Origin: Kaistia dalseonensis
Lineage (GTDB): Bacteria; Pseudomonadota; Alphaproteobacteria; Rhizobiales; Kaistiaceae
NCBI RefSeq assembly: GCF_030814715.1
Contig: NZ_JAUSVO010000004.1
Location: 620,001-684,000 of the forward strand
Direction of reading: 5' to 3'
Length of the DNA stretch: 64,000 nucleotides
Position numbers and translations under genes: made by a program. The notes under the pieces were generated by a model, which had not been told where the DNA came from, did no database searches, and saw only the letters and a list, made by a program, of their open reading frames with translations. Shown piece after piece: positions 36,681-45,983 of the stretch. Positions within the stretch are counted from its first letter, which is position 1. Every line of letters begins with the position of its first letter.

Positions 36681-39600
36681 ATGTCCATCTCAGCGCTCTT
36701 CATCCGCCGGCCGATCGCGACCATGCTGCTGACGGCAGGCGTTCTCGCCGCCGGGCTTGCCGCCTATCCGCTGCTGCCGGTCGCGCCGCTTCCCGAAGTC
36801 GAGTTTCCGACCATTCAGGTCTCGACCGCGTTGCCCGGCGCCAGCCCCGAGATCATCGCCTCGTCGGTGACACAGCCGCTGGAGCGTCAGTTCGGCGAGA
36901 TCCCCGGTGTGACGCAGATGACGTCGATCAGCACGCTCGGCAACAGCACGATCAGCCTGCAGTTCGACCTCGGGCGCAATATTGACGGCGCCGCGCAGGA
37001 CGTGCTGACCGCCATCAATGCGGCGGGCGGCCAGCTTCCCACCAACCTTCCCGCGCCGCCGACCTACCGAAAGGTCAATCCGGCCGATGCGCCGATCCTC
37101 GTGCTCGCGCTCAGCTCCGCGACACTGCCGCTAACCACGGTCGATGATTATGCCGAGAACGTGCTGATGCAGCGGATGAGCCAGGTGCCGGGCGTGGCGC
37201 AGGTCGGCGTGTTCGGCCAGCAGAAGCCATCCGTCCGCATCCAGGTCGATCCGGCGCGTCTCGCCGGCATGGACATGTCGCTCGAGGATGTGCGGACGGC
37301 GATCGTCTCCACCACGAGCAACGGACCGAAGGGAACCATCCAGGGGCCGCTCCGAACGTTCACGCTCTACGACAACGACCAGATCTCGTCGGCGGAGCCG
37401 TGGAACGACCAGATCATCGCCTATCGGGGCGGCGCGCCCGTTCGCATCCGCGATATCGGCCTCGCGGTCATGGCAGCGGAAAACAGCCAGCTCGCGGCTT
37501 GGGCCAACCAGAAGTCGGCTATCCTGCTGCCCGTGTTCAAGCTTCCCGGCGCCAATGTGATCGCAACGGTCGACAGCATCAAGGCGATGTTGCCCAGGCT
37601 CGAGGCGTCGATTCCGCCGGCGATAGACATCTCCATATTGAGCGACCGGACGCAGACGATCCGCGCCTCGGTGGCCGATGTCCAGAACACGCTGATCCTG
37701 ACGATCGGGCTCGTCGTCATGGTCATCTTCGTCTTCCTGCGCAGCTTCTGGGCCACCGTGATCCCCAGTGTCGCCGTGCCGCTCGCCATCATCGCGACCT
37801 TCGGGGTGATGTATCTGTTCGGCTTCAGCCTCGACAATCTGTCGCTGATGGGGCTCAGCATCGCGGTGGGTTTCGTCGTCGACGACGCGATCGTGATGCT
37901 CGAGAACATCCAGCGCCATATCGAGGATGGCGCCAAGCCGATGGAAGCGGCGTTGAAGGGCTCCGGCGAGATCGGCTTCACCATCGTCTCGATCAGCCTG
38001 TCGCTGATCGCGGTCTTCATCCCGCTGCTGCTGATGGGCGGCATTGTCGGCCGACTGTTCCAGGAATTCGCGATCACCGTCACGGCGACGATCATCGTCT
38101 CCACCATCGTGTCGCTCACGCTGACGCCGATGCTGGCTTCGCGCCTTCTGCGCGGCAACACGCCCGGCAGCCATGGTCGCCCCTATATGGCCTCGGAACG
38201 GGCCTTCGATCGCCTGCTCGGCGTCTACCGCGTCGTGCTGGACACGGCGCTCAGGCGCCACCGCCTGACCTTCTGCGTCTTCCTGGCGACGATCGGCCTG
38301 ACCGGATATTTGTTCGTCAGCATACCCAAGGGGTTCTTTCCGATCCAGGATACGGGTCTCATCCTCGGCGTCTCGCAGGCTGCGCAGGATATCTCCTTTG
38401 CCGAGATGAAGCAGCGGCAGCTCGCCGTTGCCGATATCGTGGCTGCCGATCCGGATGTCGTGTCGATTGGCATGGCGGTCGGCGCATCGGCCGGCCAGAC
38501 GGTCAACTCGGCCCGGATGTTCATCACGCTGAAGCCGCGCGAGGAGCGGCAGGCGTCGGCGAGCCAGATCATCGATCGGCTGCGCGGCAAGCTTCAGGAT
38601 GTGGAGGGCATTCGCCTCTACATGCAGCCCGTGCAGGATATCAATGTCGGCGGCAGGGCCTCTGCCGCTCAATATCAATACACGCTTCAAGATGGCGACA
38701 GCGCCGAGCTCTATGCCTGGGCAAGCAGGCTCCAGCGGAAGCTGAGTGCCCTGCCGCAACTGACGGACGTGGCGAGTGACCAGCAGAACAGCGGCAGCAC
38801 GGTGAGCCTGACCATCGATCGTGACCAGGCGGCGCGCTTCGGCATATCGCCGGCCCTGATCGACAGCACGCTCTATGACGCGTTCGGCCAGCGCGAAGTT
38901 GCCCAGTATTTCACCGAGCTGAACAGCTATCACGTCATCCTCGAAGTGACGCCGACGATCCAGAACACGCCCGGCGTGCTCGACAAGCTCTACGTGCAGT
39001 CACCGCTCACCGGCGGCCAGGTGCCATTGAGCGTCCTCGCCTCGTGGACGACGCAGCCGACGGCGATCCTCGCCATCAATCATCAGAGCCAGTTTCCAGC
39101 GGTGACGCTGTCGTTCAACCTCGCGCCGGGCGTGGCGCTCAGCCAAGCCGTTGCGGCGATCCATGGCGCGGAGGCGGATATGGGCCTGCCATCCACGATC
39201 ATGGGCACCTTCCAGGGCAATGCGGAGGCCTACCAGACGTCGCTTGCCAGCGAGCCTTATCTGGTGCTCGCGGCGCTCGTCGTCATCTACATCATTCTCG
39301 GCGTGCTCTATGAGAGCTATGTCCATCCGCTGACGATCCTCTCCACGCTGCCCTCTGCCGCGCTCGGCGCGCTGATCATGCTCTGGGGCTTCGGCTTCGA
39401 TCTGAGCGTGATCGCGCTGATCGGGATTATCCTGCTGATCGGCATCGTCAAGAAGAACGGGATCATGATCGTCGACTTCGCGCTCGCCGGCGAACGCGAT
39501 CAGGGGCTCTCGCCCAAGGAGGCGATCCGGCAGGCGTGCCTGCTGCGCTTCCGTCCGATCCTGATGACGACGATGGCGGCGCTTCTCGGTGGCGTCCCGC

Positions 39601-39782
39601 TGATGCTCGGGCACGGCACGGGCTCGGAACTGCGCCAGCCGCTCGGCTATGCCATCGTCGGCGGCCTGATCGTCAGCCAGGTGCTCACGCTGGTGACGAC
39701 GCCCGTCGTCTATCTCTATCTGGGCCGCCTGCAATCCCTGCTGAAGCCAAGCCCTCGGGTCGAGACTCAATTGAGCCGATAG
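36681..39782 (+). CDS. RND efflux permease (MdtB/MdtC-like)
   Basis: The 1033-residue permease begins MSISALFIRRPIATMLLTAG, typical of MdtB/MdtC. It keeps the TM4 relay residues (AVGFVVDDAIVMLENIQRH) and TM10 Lys (LIGIVKKNGIMIVDFAL). MdtB and MdtC normally form a B2C heterotrimer; only one permease is present, so it must form a homotrimer or pair with a product encoded elsewhere. No TolC-like channel gene follows; the next gene is a converging AraC regulator. Confidence 0.95.
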   Translation: MSISALFIRRPIATMLLTAGVLAAGLAAYPLLPVAPLPEVEFPTIQVSTALPGASPEIIASSVTQPLERQFGEIPGVTQMTSISTLGNSTISLQFDLGRNIDGAAQDVLTAINAAGGQLPTNLPAPPTYRKVNPADAPILVLALSSATLPLTTVDDYAENVLMQRMSQVPGVAQVGVFGQQKPSVRIQVDPARLAGMDMSLEDVRTAIVSTTSNGPKGTIQGPLRTFTLYDNDQISSAEPWNDQIIAYRGGAPVRIRDIGLAVMAAENSQLAAWANQKSAILLPVFKLPGANVIATVDSIKAMLPRLEASIPPAIDISILSDRTQTIRASVADVQNTLILTIGLVVMVIFVFLRSFWATVIPSVAVPLAIIATFGVMYLFGFSLDNLSLMGLSIAVGFVVDDAIVMLENIQRHIEDGAKPMEAALKGSGEIGFTIVSISLSLIAVFIPLLLMGGIVGRLFQEFAITVTATIIVSTIVSLTLTPMLASRLLRGNTPGSHGRPYMASERAFDRLLGVYRVVLDTALRRHRLTFCVFLATIGLTGYLFVSIPKGFFPIQDTGLILGVSQAAQDISFAEMKQRQLAVADIVAADPDVVSIGMAVGASAGQTVNSARMFITLKPREERQASASQIIDRLRGKLQDVEGIRLYMQPVQDINVGGRASAAQYQYTLQDGDSAELYAWASRLQRKLSALPQLTDVASDQQNSGSTVSLTIDRDQAARFGISPALIDSTLYDAFGQREVAQYFTELNSYHVILEVTPTIQNTPGVLDKLYVQSPLTGGQVPLSVLASWTTQPTAILAINHQSQFPAVTLSFNLAPGVALSQAVAAIHGAEADMGLPSTIMGTFQGNAEAYQTSLASEPYLVLAALVVIYIILGVLYESYVHPLTILSTLPSAALGALIMLWGFGFDLSVIALIGIILLIGIVKKNGIMIVDFALAGERDQGLSPKEAIRQACLLRFRPILMTTMAALLGGVPLMLGHGTGSELRQPLGYAIVGGLIVSQVLTLVTTPVVYLYLGRLQSLLKPSPRVETQLSR

Positions 39783-39809
39783 GGACGATGGCTGCTATGC
39801 TGCGGCGGC

Positions 39810-40721
39810 TTATGAGTTCGCGCGGGCGGCCGAGCGGGCGTAGCGTCCTGGGGGCTCGCCGACATGGCGGCTGAAGGCCGTGCTGAAGGTGCTGGCCGAA
39901 CCATAGCCGACCCGCCGCGCGACCTCGTCCAGTGCGATCGAGCCGTTGCGCAGAAGGTCTTTCGCGACGGCCATGCGCCAGGCCAGGAGGTATTCCATCG
40001 GTCGGAGGCCGACGGCGCGGGTGAAGCGGTCGAAGAGAGCCGAGCGGGAGAGCCCGGCCTCCCTTGCCAATCCATCCACGGTCCAGGACCGTTCCGGATC
40101 GCCATGCATTCGTCGAAGTGCCTCGGCGACACGCGGATCGGCCAATCCGCGCAGCAGGCCAGCCGGCGCGTCTTTGCCCGGCGCCGCCCGCAACGCTTCG
40201 ACCAGCAGCAGTTCGACGAGGCGCGTCAGCACGAGATCGCGGCCAGGACGTTGTTGAACGGCCTCCTCGCCGAAGATGCGCACGAGCGTGGAGAGACGCT
40301 CGACACCGTGGATATGGATCATGCCCGGCAGCAGCGATACGAGCAGCGCCGCGTCGGGTGAATCAAAGACAAAATACCCGCCGCGCAGGCGTACGTCGCT
40401 GGGGCCGTCGAGCCGGCCGTGCCGGACGTCCTCGGCCATTTCAGGCATGGCCGAGGGGACAATGCGCCTGGGCGGCGCGGCCTCCAGGCTCGACATGGTG
40501 AAGGCGGGCGTCGTGGGGAGGAGAACGAAATCTCCCGTCTCCAGGGTGATCTCCGGTTCGCCATCGACGGCGAGCCGGCACTGTCCCTCGATGACGGCAC
40601 AGAAGCCGGGCTGGCCGAAAGTCGAATAGCTGACGGCCCAGCGGCCGGCGCCGCTGATCCCCTTGGAGAAGATAGCGCGGGGCCTCAGGAGTTCGATGAC
40701 CTGGGCGAGGGGGTCTGTCAT
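39810..40721 (-). CDS. AraC-family regulator with N-terminal cupin domain
   Basis: The 303-residue protein has a cupin-type sensor domain at about 15-190 (WAVSYSTFGQPGFCAVIEG, ITLETGDFVLLPTTPAFTM) and a C-terminal AraC double HTH (WTVDGLAREAGLSRSALFDR, IALDEVARRVGYGSASTFST). This is the cupin_6 subtype often found next to the oxidoreductase it controls. The gene is divergent from the SDR gene, with paired 12-bp direct repeats in the shared region, which supports control of both genes. Confidence 0.92.
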   Translation of the reverse strand: MTDPLAQVIELLRPRAIFSKGISGAGRWAVSYSTFGQPGFCAVIEGQCRLAVDGEPEITLETGDFVLLPTTPAFTMSSLEAAPPRRIVPSAMPEMAEDVRHGRLDGPSDVRLRGGYFVFDSPDAALLVSLLPGMIHIHGVERLSTLVRIFGEEAVQQRPGRDLVLTRLVELLLVEALRAAPGKDAPAGLLRGLADPRVAEALRRMHGDPERSWTVDGLAREAGLSRSALFDRFTRAVGLRPMEYLLAWRMAVAKDLLRNGSIALDEVARRVGYGSASTFSTAFSRHVGEPPGRYARSAARANS

Positions 40722-40753
40722 TCTGGACTAATAGAGAACTATTCCGGACTTAT
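40721..40753. promoter_or_regulatory. Tandem direct repeats in the AraC/SDR divergent region
   Basis: TTCTGGACTAAT (40721-40732) and TTCCGGACTTAT (40742-40753) match at 10 of 12 positions and start exactly 21 bp apart, two helical turns. This arrangement is typical of binding sites for AraC-family dimers. The first copy abuts the AraC start codon, which suggests autorepression. Confidence 0.65.
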
Positions 40754-40828
40754 CGTTGATGATGGTCCTGATTATGGCCGCTACCCTGTTCGTGTCAATT
40801 GCAACAGAAGACCAGCAGGAACCCCATC

Positions 40829-41572
40829 ATGAAGACCGTACTGATCACAGGTTGTTCGTCCGGCTATGGGCTCGAGACAGCCCGGCACCTTCACGCCGAA
40901 GGCTGGAATGTCATCGCCACCATGCGGACCCCGCGCGAGGACCTTCTCCCGCATTCGGAGCGAATCCGCATTCTGCCGCTGGATGTGACGAGCACCGACA
41001 GCATCGCGGCCGCGCTCGAACGGAGTGGCCCGATCGACGCGCTCGTCAATAATGCAGGGATCGGTGTGGTCGGGGCCTTCGAGGCCACGCCGATGTCCTA
41101 TGTGCGTCACGTGTTCGAGACCAACACGTTCGGGGTCATGGCGATGACGCAAGCCGTGATCCCGCAGTTTCGTGCCCGCCGCTCCGGCGTCATCGTCAAC
41201 GTGACCTCGAGTGTGACGTTGACCCCCATGCCGCTGGCGGCCGCTTATACAGCGAGCAAGATGGCCATTGAGGGCTTCACGGGATCGCTGGCGCTTGAAC
41301 TGCAGGCGTTCGATGTGCGCGCCAAGCTCGTCGAACCCGGCTACGGCCCGACTACGCGCTTCTCGCAGAATGTCGGAGTGCGCATCGAAGACCTGGTTCC
41401 CGAGGCCTATGCGAGCTACGCCGCCGCGATCTTCGCCGCCTATGCCGAACCAGCCTCGGTCACGAAGGAGAGCGATGTGGCGGAGGCTGTCTGGCGGGCG
41501 GTGAACGATCTGTCCGGACAGCTGCGCTTTCCGGCCGGTCCGGATGCCGTCGCGCTGGCGCGCGCTGCCTGA
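40829..41572 (+). CDS. Short-chain dehydrogenase/reductase
   Basis: This 247-residue classical SDR has the cofactor motif TGCSSGYG at residues 7-14, the NNAG motif (ALVNNAGIGV), catalytic Ser in NVTSSVTL and the YTASK active-site pair. A basic residue after the first beta strand cannot be assigned confidently, so NAD or NADP preference is open. The ATG at 40829 is preceded by AGCAGGAA; an upstream TTG-type extension is unlikely. The substrate is unknown; control by the divergent AraC protein is likely. Confidence 0.92.
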   Translation: MKTVLITGCSSGYGLETARHLHAEGWNVIATMRTPREDLLPHSERIRILPLDVTSTDSIAAALERSGPIDALVNNAGIGVVGAFEATPMSYVRHVFETNTFGVMAMTQAVIPQFRARRSGVIVNVTSSVTLTPMPLAAAYTASKMAIEGFTGSLALELQAFDVRAKLVEPGYGPTTRFSQNVGVRIEDLVPEAYASYAAAIFAAYAEPASVTKESDVAEAVWRAVNDLSGQLRFPAGPDAVALARAA

Positions 41573-41763
41573 TCAGGCACGGTCGCTGGCGGGACGTGAG
41601 GCCGTCCGGCCCGATATACGACGGCGAATGGCCGGCCGCACCGAACTCCGGATAGGGGTGGGACCGCGACATTTCCTGCCCTAGTGTCATGCCTGCCATC
41701 GCATGTCTCTCTTTGGCCATATACGCTCGCCCAAGAGCCGAATCAGGCTCAGGAGGGCGCCCA

Positions 41764-44715
41764 ATGAGAAAAAGTCGAGTTCTGTGCGGTTTTCCGCATG
41801 CGAGTGTTTGGAAATTGATCGCCGGCGGCCTCGGCGCCAGCGCCTCAATTTCCATCGCGCACGCGGAGACGCCGATCTTATTCAGCTATGAGACGCTGAA
41901 TTACGGGACAGCCGACACGTTTCTCACAGGCATCCGCGGCAATAATATTGTCGGCAATTATGTGATCCCCGGGACGACCGCCACGGGTGGTCTCTATTAC
42001 AGTCTCGCGACCAAGACATGGTCCGCCTTGCCGGTGGCGACCGCAAACGGCGTGAATTTCCCAGATGCGATCGGATCGTCGCCCTATGGTCCGAGCTTCG
42101 GTTCGCCATCGGGCATCCTGCGCGCGGTGGGCAGCTACCAGACCGAGGCCTCGGCGCCTTATGATCTGAGCTATCTCTTCGACGCGGCAGCTGCGCCAGG
42201 CCAGCAGATCACCAATCTGATCTATCCGAGCGGCGAGGCCGGGCAGACCCTGTTCACGATCGCCCACAGCAATTTCGGCAATCAGGTCGTTGGCGATTAC
42301 GACACCGATCTCGCGACCGGCAATGCCTTCATCTACAATATCAACACAGGCACCTTCACGAACAACAACATCCCCGGCGCGATCAGCACCACGGCCTATG
42401 GCATTTATGGCGACAAGATCGCCGGTGGCTACGCGACGATTTCCAAAGAGACCGGCCTGTCGTTCGAGCACGGCTATATTTACGACCAGCGCACGGGAAC
42501 CTACGAGACCTATGACCATCCCGGCGCGGTCGCGACGCATTTCGAGGGCATCACCGGCGCGGGGCGAACCGACGAATACAATCTCGTCGCGAACTGGATC
42601 ACCGCCGATGGCGTGACCCATCCGGCGGTCCTGCATGTCGCCGCCGACGGCTCCACGACCTGGTATGAAATCGACATCCCTGGAGCAGTGGTGTCGTCCA
42701 ACTCCGCCTATGGCGACAATGTCGTCGGCGTCTATCTCGCTGACGGCGCCATCAATGGCTATGTCGCGACGATCCCGGGAATGTACAACCCGATCCGCAA
42801 CCGCGACACGCTGGTTTCAAGCGCCGACAATGAGGCGGCCCTCTCGGGTCGCAAGGGCGACGATATCGTCAATAGCGGAACCGTCCAGGTCAGCGGCAAT
42901 GGCGGGGTCGGCATACGCGGCGAGACCTATGGCGTCTTGACCAACACCGGCACCGTACTGGCGACCGGCATTGCCGGCGCAGCCGTCGAAATGCACGGTG
43001 ACTATGGCACCCTTCTGAACTACGGCACCCTGCAGGCCTCGGTTGTCGCGGATGCCTTGCGCACCGGTGCCGACAGCGTCGGCAGCGTGATCGTGAACAC
43101 CGGCATCATCAATGGCCGGATCGCGGCGACGGCGGGGCCGGAGAAGCGGTTCGAGAATAGCGGCTGGATTGGTGTCACCGGCACGGGCGTGCCGATCACC
43201 CATCTGATCAGCGGCACGTTCGTCCAGACGGCCGCCGGCACCTTCGCGGTGCGGATGTCCGACGAGGGCAATGATGCGCTGGGCGTGACGGGTACGGTGC
43301 GGCTCGCCGGCACGCTGGAGGCCTCGTTCCAGACCACGAATCTCTTGAAGTCCTATGAGGTGGTCGGCGCGACACAGTCGGTCACTGGCTCGTTCGATAC
43401 GCTCGCCACACAAGGCCTGCCGGATCTGTTCGCCGCCTCGCTTGGATATACGCCGAACACTGTGACGCTGAACGTCGCCGCCGCCATGGCAGAGGTGCCC
43501 GGCAACACGCCGAACCAGAGGGCCGTCGGCGCCGCGCTCGACGGCCTCATCAACAATACCGGCAACAACACGCTCGCGGCACTTCCGGAGGCGCTGAGTC
43601 CGCTCTATGCCCTGGATGCAAGCCAGTTGCCGGCGGCGCTCGGGGCGCTCTCCGGCGAGGGTTATGCGAGCGAGCAGTCGGTGCTCGTCGGCGACAGCTT
43701 CTATAGCCGTCAGGCCGTGTTGGCCCGCCTGCGCCAGGGCGCCTATGCGGGACAGGGCGGTGCCGTCGCGGCGCTGTCCGATGGCGGGCCCGCGCTCGCC
43801 TATGGCGAAGCGACAAAACAGCCGGCAGCCGTCGCGGCGCTCGGTTATGCCACGACGGACCCGGCGGCTCTCTCGGCCAAGGCCTCCAGCCCGACGCTGT
43901 GGGGCCAGGCCTTTGGCGGCTGGACCGATCTCGATGGCGGTTCCACCACGTCGGATGTCAGCGAGAGCATTGGCGGGATCGTCACCGGCGCGGACATGCG
44001 GATCGACAACTGGCTGGTTGGCGCCGCGCTCGGCTACTCCCAGTCCAATGCCGATGTCGACGCCCTCGGCAACTCGTTCAAGGTCGACAGCCTGTTGCTC
44101 GCGCTCTATGCGGGCACCAGCGCCGGCCCCTGGAACCTGCGTCTCGGCGCAAGCTATGCCTTCAACCAGATCGATGCCGATCGCACCATCGCCTATCCCG
44201 GCAGCCTGCAGCAGGCGAGTGCGCAATATGATGGCGGCACGGCGCAGGTCTTTGGCGAGGTCGGGTACGGCTTCGCGATCCAGACCGTCGCGCTCGAGCC
44301 GTTTGCGGGCCTCGCCTGGGTCAATGCCGACAGCGGCAGCTTCGCCGAGACCGGCGCCACGGCCGGACTGGCGGGATCGTCGGATTCCAGCGGCGTCGGC
44401 TATAGTTCGCTCGGCATCCGTGCGGCCACCTCGGTGGCGCTCTCCGGCGGCATGGTGTTCCAGCCCCGCGCCTCGCTCGCCTGGCAATATGCCTTCGGCG
44501 ACATCACGCCGAGCGCGCAGCTTGCCTTCCTGAGCGCGCCGAGCGCCAGCTTCTCGGTCGTCGGCACGCCGCTGGCGGAGAATACGGCGCTCGTCGAAAT
44601 CGGCGCCGACCTGCTCGTGAGCAAGCAGGCCCGCGTCGGACTGTCCTATGTCGGCCAGTTCGCCGACGACGTGGACAACAATGCCGTCCAGGCCAATCTG
44701 AGCTGGAGCTTCTGA
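41764..44715 (+). CDS. Autotransporter with HAF-like repeats
   Basis: The 983-residue protein has a signal peptide cleaved near AHA-ETP (residue 34), then about 300 residues of repeats of the HAF type, each with an Ile-Pro-Gly-Ala-like turn and a GI-x-G-x-x-IVG-x-Y core (GIRGNNIVGNYV, SNFGNQVVGDYD, YGIYGDKIAGGYA, SAYGDNVVGVYLADG; NIPGAIS, DHPGAVA, DIPGAVV). A beta-helical section (NSGTVQVSGNGGVGIRG, NTGTVLATGIAG) follows, and residues about 710-983 are an autotransporter beta-barrel ending in NLSWSF. AGGAGGG precedes the ATG. It is a probable surface-exposed protein of unknown ligand. Confidence 0.88.
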   Translation: MRKSRVLCGFPHASVWKLIAGGLGASASISIAHAETPILFSYETLNYGTADTFLTGIRGNNIVGNYVIPGTTATGGLYYSLATKTWSALPVATANGVNFPDAIGSSPYGPSFGSPSGILRAVGSYQTEASAPYDLSYLFDAAAAPGQQITNLIYPSGEAGQTLFTIAHSNFGNQVVGDYDTDLATGNAFIYNINTGTFTNNNIPGAISTTAYGIYGDKIAGGYATISKETGLSFEHGYIYDQRTGTYETYDHPGAVATHFEGITGAGRTDEYNLVANWITADGVTHPAVLHVAADGSTTWYEIDIPGAVVSSNSAYGDNVVGVYLADGAINGYVATIPGMYNPIRNRDTLVSSADNEAALSGRKGDDIVNSGTVQVSGNGGVGIRGETYGVLTNTGTVLATGIAGAAVEMHGDYGTLLNYGTLQASVVADALRTGADSVGSVIVNTGIINGRIAATAGPEKRFENSGWIGVTGTGVPITHLISGTFVQTAAGTFAVRMSDEGNDALGVTGTVRLAGTLEASFQTTNLLKSYEVVGATQSVTGSFDTLATQGLPDLFAASLGYTPNTVTLNVAAAMAEVPGNTPNQRAVGAALDGLINNTGNNTLAALPEALSPLYALDASQLPAALGALSGEGYASEQSVLVGDSFYSRQAVLARLRQGAYAGQGGAVAALSDGGPALAYGEATKQPAAVAALGYATTDPAALSAKASSPTLWGQAFGGWTDLDGGSTTSDVSESIGGIVTGADMRIDNWLVGAALGYSQSNADVDALGNSFKVDSLLLALYAGTSAGPWNLRLGASYAFNQIDADRTIAYPGSLQQASAQYDGGTAQVFGEVGYGFAIQTVALEPFAGLAWVNADSGSFAETGATAGLAGSSDSSGVGYSSLGIRAATSVALSGGMVFQPRASLAWQYAFGDITPSAQLAFLSAPSASFSVVGTPLAENTALVEIGADLLVSKQARVGLSYVGQFADDVDNNAVQANLSWSF

Positions 44716-44720
44716 CCGTT

Positions 44721-44745
44721 CGAGCGCGCCGTCGCGGCGCGCTCG
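44721..44745. terminator. Stem-loop between converging autotransporter and ROK genes
   Basis: CGAGCGCGCC (44721-44730) and GGCGCGCTCG (44736-44745) form a perfect 10-bp GC-rich stem with a 5-base loop, 6 bp after the autotransporter stop. Only a short T-rich stretch (CCCTTTC) follows, so termination may be inefficient or Rho-assisted. Confidence 0.6.
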
Positions 44746-44787
44746 ATCCCTTTCGACCGGGTGGCTGCCTCAGGCTGTGTCGGGCGG

Positions 44788-45942
44788 CTACCGGCCGGCG
44801 GGCGACATCGTGCCGGAAACGGCCAGTGCCGCCGCCCCCCGCAGGACCGCGTCGACACCGTCATCGCTGAGGGTGATGCGCGGCGCCGACCGATCCGGCC
44901 GTTCGGCGATCGAATGCGGCAAGGGTTCGGCGGCTTCCACCAGCCGCTCGATCAGCCGGCGCGGCGCATGGCCGCCAATGATGATGGTTTCCGGGTCGAA
45001 CAGGTTCTCGATCGAGACGATGGCGGCTTGCATCAGCGGCGCCACCTCCGCCAGCCATGCGTCGAAGATCGGTGATCCACCGAGGATGATCTCGTCCGGT
45101 GCCGTCTCGATGCCTTCGGCGCGCAGTCGGCGCTCCAGCGCGTCCAGCGAAACATAGCGCTCGAGACAGCCGCGATTGCCGCAGGGACAGGGGTCTCCCC
45201 CGACGACGATCGTCATATGGCCGACTTCGCCGGCATTGCCGCGATGTCCGCCGAGGACCGAGCGGCCCTGGACGAAGCGCCCGCCCAGCCCGGCGCCGAA
45301 ATAGAGATAATAGAAGGTGCTGAAGCCCCGGCCGATGCCATAGAGCAGATCTCCGAGGGCGGCGGCCGTGAGGTCGATATCGAGAAATGTCGGCAATCCC
45401 GTTGCGGCGGCGAAGCGGTCGGCGATCGGAATGCCGCGCCAGCCTTCCAGCGTGGTCGAGCCGACGAAGCTCATCGGCTCCACGTCCTGCGGCCCCGGTA
45501 TGGCGATGCCCATGCCGAGGATCGTCTCGCGGCGCCGTCCGGCACAAAGGGCTTCCACAAGCCGGCGGCCTGCCTCGATCGTCGCTGCCGGGTCGCGCAG
45601 CGAGATCGCCAGCTTGCGCCGCTCGACGATGGCGCCGACGAGATCGACCAGCGCGATCTCGATGCCGGCAGGGCTCAGTGACAATCCCACGGTGAAGCCG
45701 CCGGCCGGGTTGATCGTCAGCGTGGTCGGTGGCTGGCCGCGGCCCCTCGGCGGCTCGACCGCAGCAGAGAGCAACTGCTGCCCCAGCAGTTCATGGGTGA
45801 TGGTCGTGACTGTCTGAACCGTGAGTCCGACCTTTTCGGCGATTTCGGCTCGCGAGATCGGCCCGAACAGGCGGATCGTTTCGAGAACTGTCCGGCGGTT
45901 GAAGGATCGCCCGACTTCCTGGTTGGTACCTCTCAGGGCCAT
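44788..45942 (-). CDS. ROK-family transcriptional repressor
   Basis: The 384-residue protein has an N-terminal winged HTH (ISRAEIAEKVGLTVQTVTTI, about 29-48) and a ROK sugar-kinase-like domain with GLGGRFVQG, GEVGHMTI and the zinc-binding PCPCGNRGCLERY motif. NagC/Mlc/XylR-type repressors of this family bind sugars or sugar phosphates. It starts 42 bp after the ABC permease stop on the same strand, at the end of the importer operon, so it probably controls that importer, hinting at a sugar-derived or similar ligand. Confidence 0.9.
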   Translation of the reverse strand: MALRGTNQEVGRSFNRRTVLETIRLFGPISRAEIAEKVGLTVQTVTTITHELLGQQLLSAAVEPPRGRGQPPTTLTINPAGGFTVGLSLSPAGIEIALVDLVGAIVERRKLAISLRDPAATIEAGRRLVEALCAGRRRETILGMGIAIPGPQDVEPMSFVGSTTLEGWRGIPIADRFAAATGLPTFLDIDLTAAALGDLLYGIGRGFSTFYYLYFGAGLGGRFVQGRSVLGGHRGNAGEVGHMTIVVGGDPCPCGNRGCLERYVSLDALERRLRAEGIETAPDEIILGGSPIFDAWLAEVAPLMQAAIVSIENLFDPETIIIGGHAPRRLIERLVEAAEPLPHSIAERPDRSAPRITLSDDGVDAVLRGAAALAVSGTMSPAGR

Positions 45943-45983
45943 GCCGTGTTCGAATCGCTTTCTCTTGTGAGGGGCTGTTCAGC

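Noticed and set aside
37131-38933. 600-codon minus-strand frame inside the second RND permease
   Set aside because: Antisense shadow of a well-conserved gene, with no motif or ribosome binding site.
42817-44487. 556-codon minus-strand frame within the autotransporter
   Set aside because: Antisense to a clear autotransporter barrel; composition is typical of a shadow frame.
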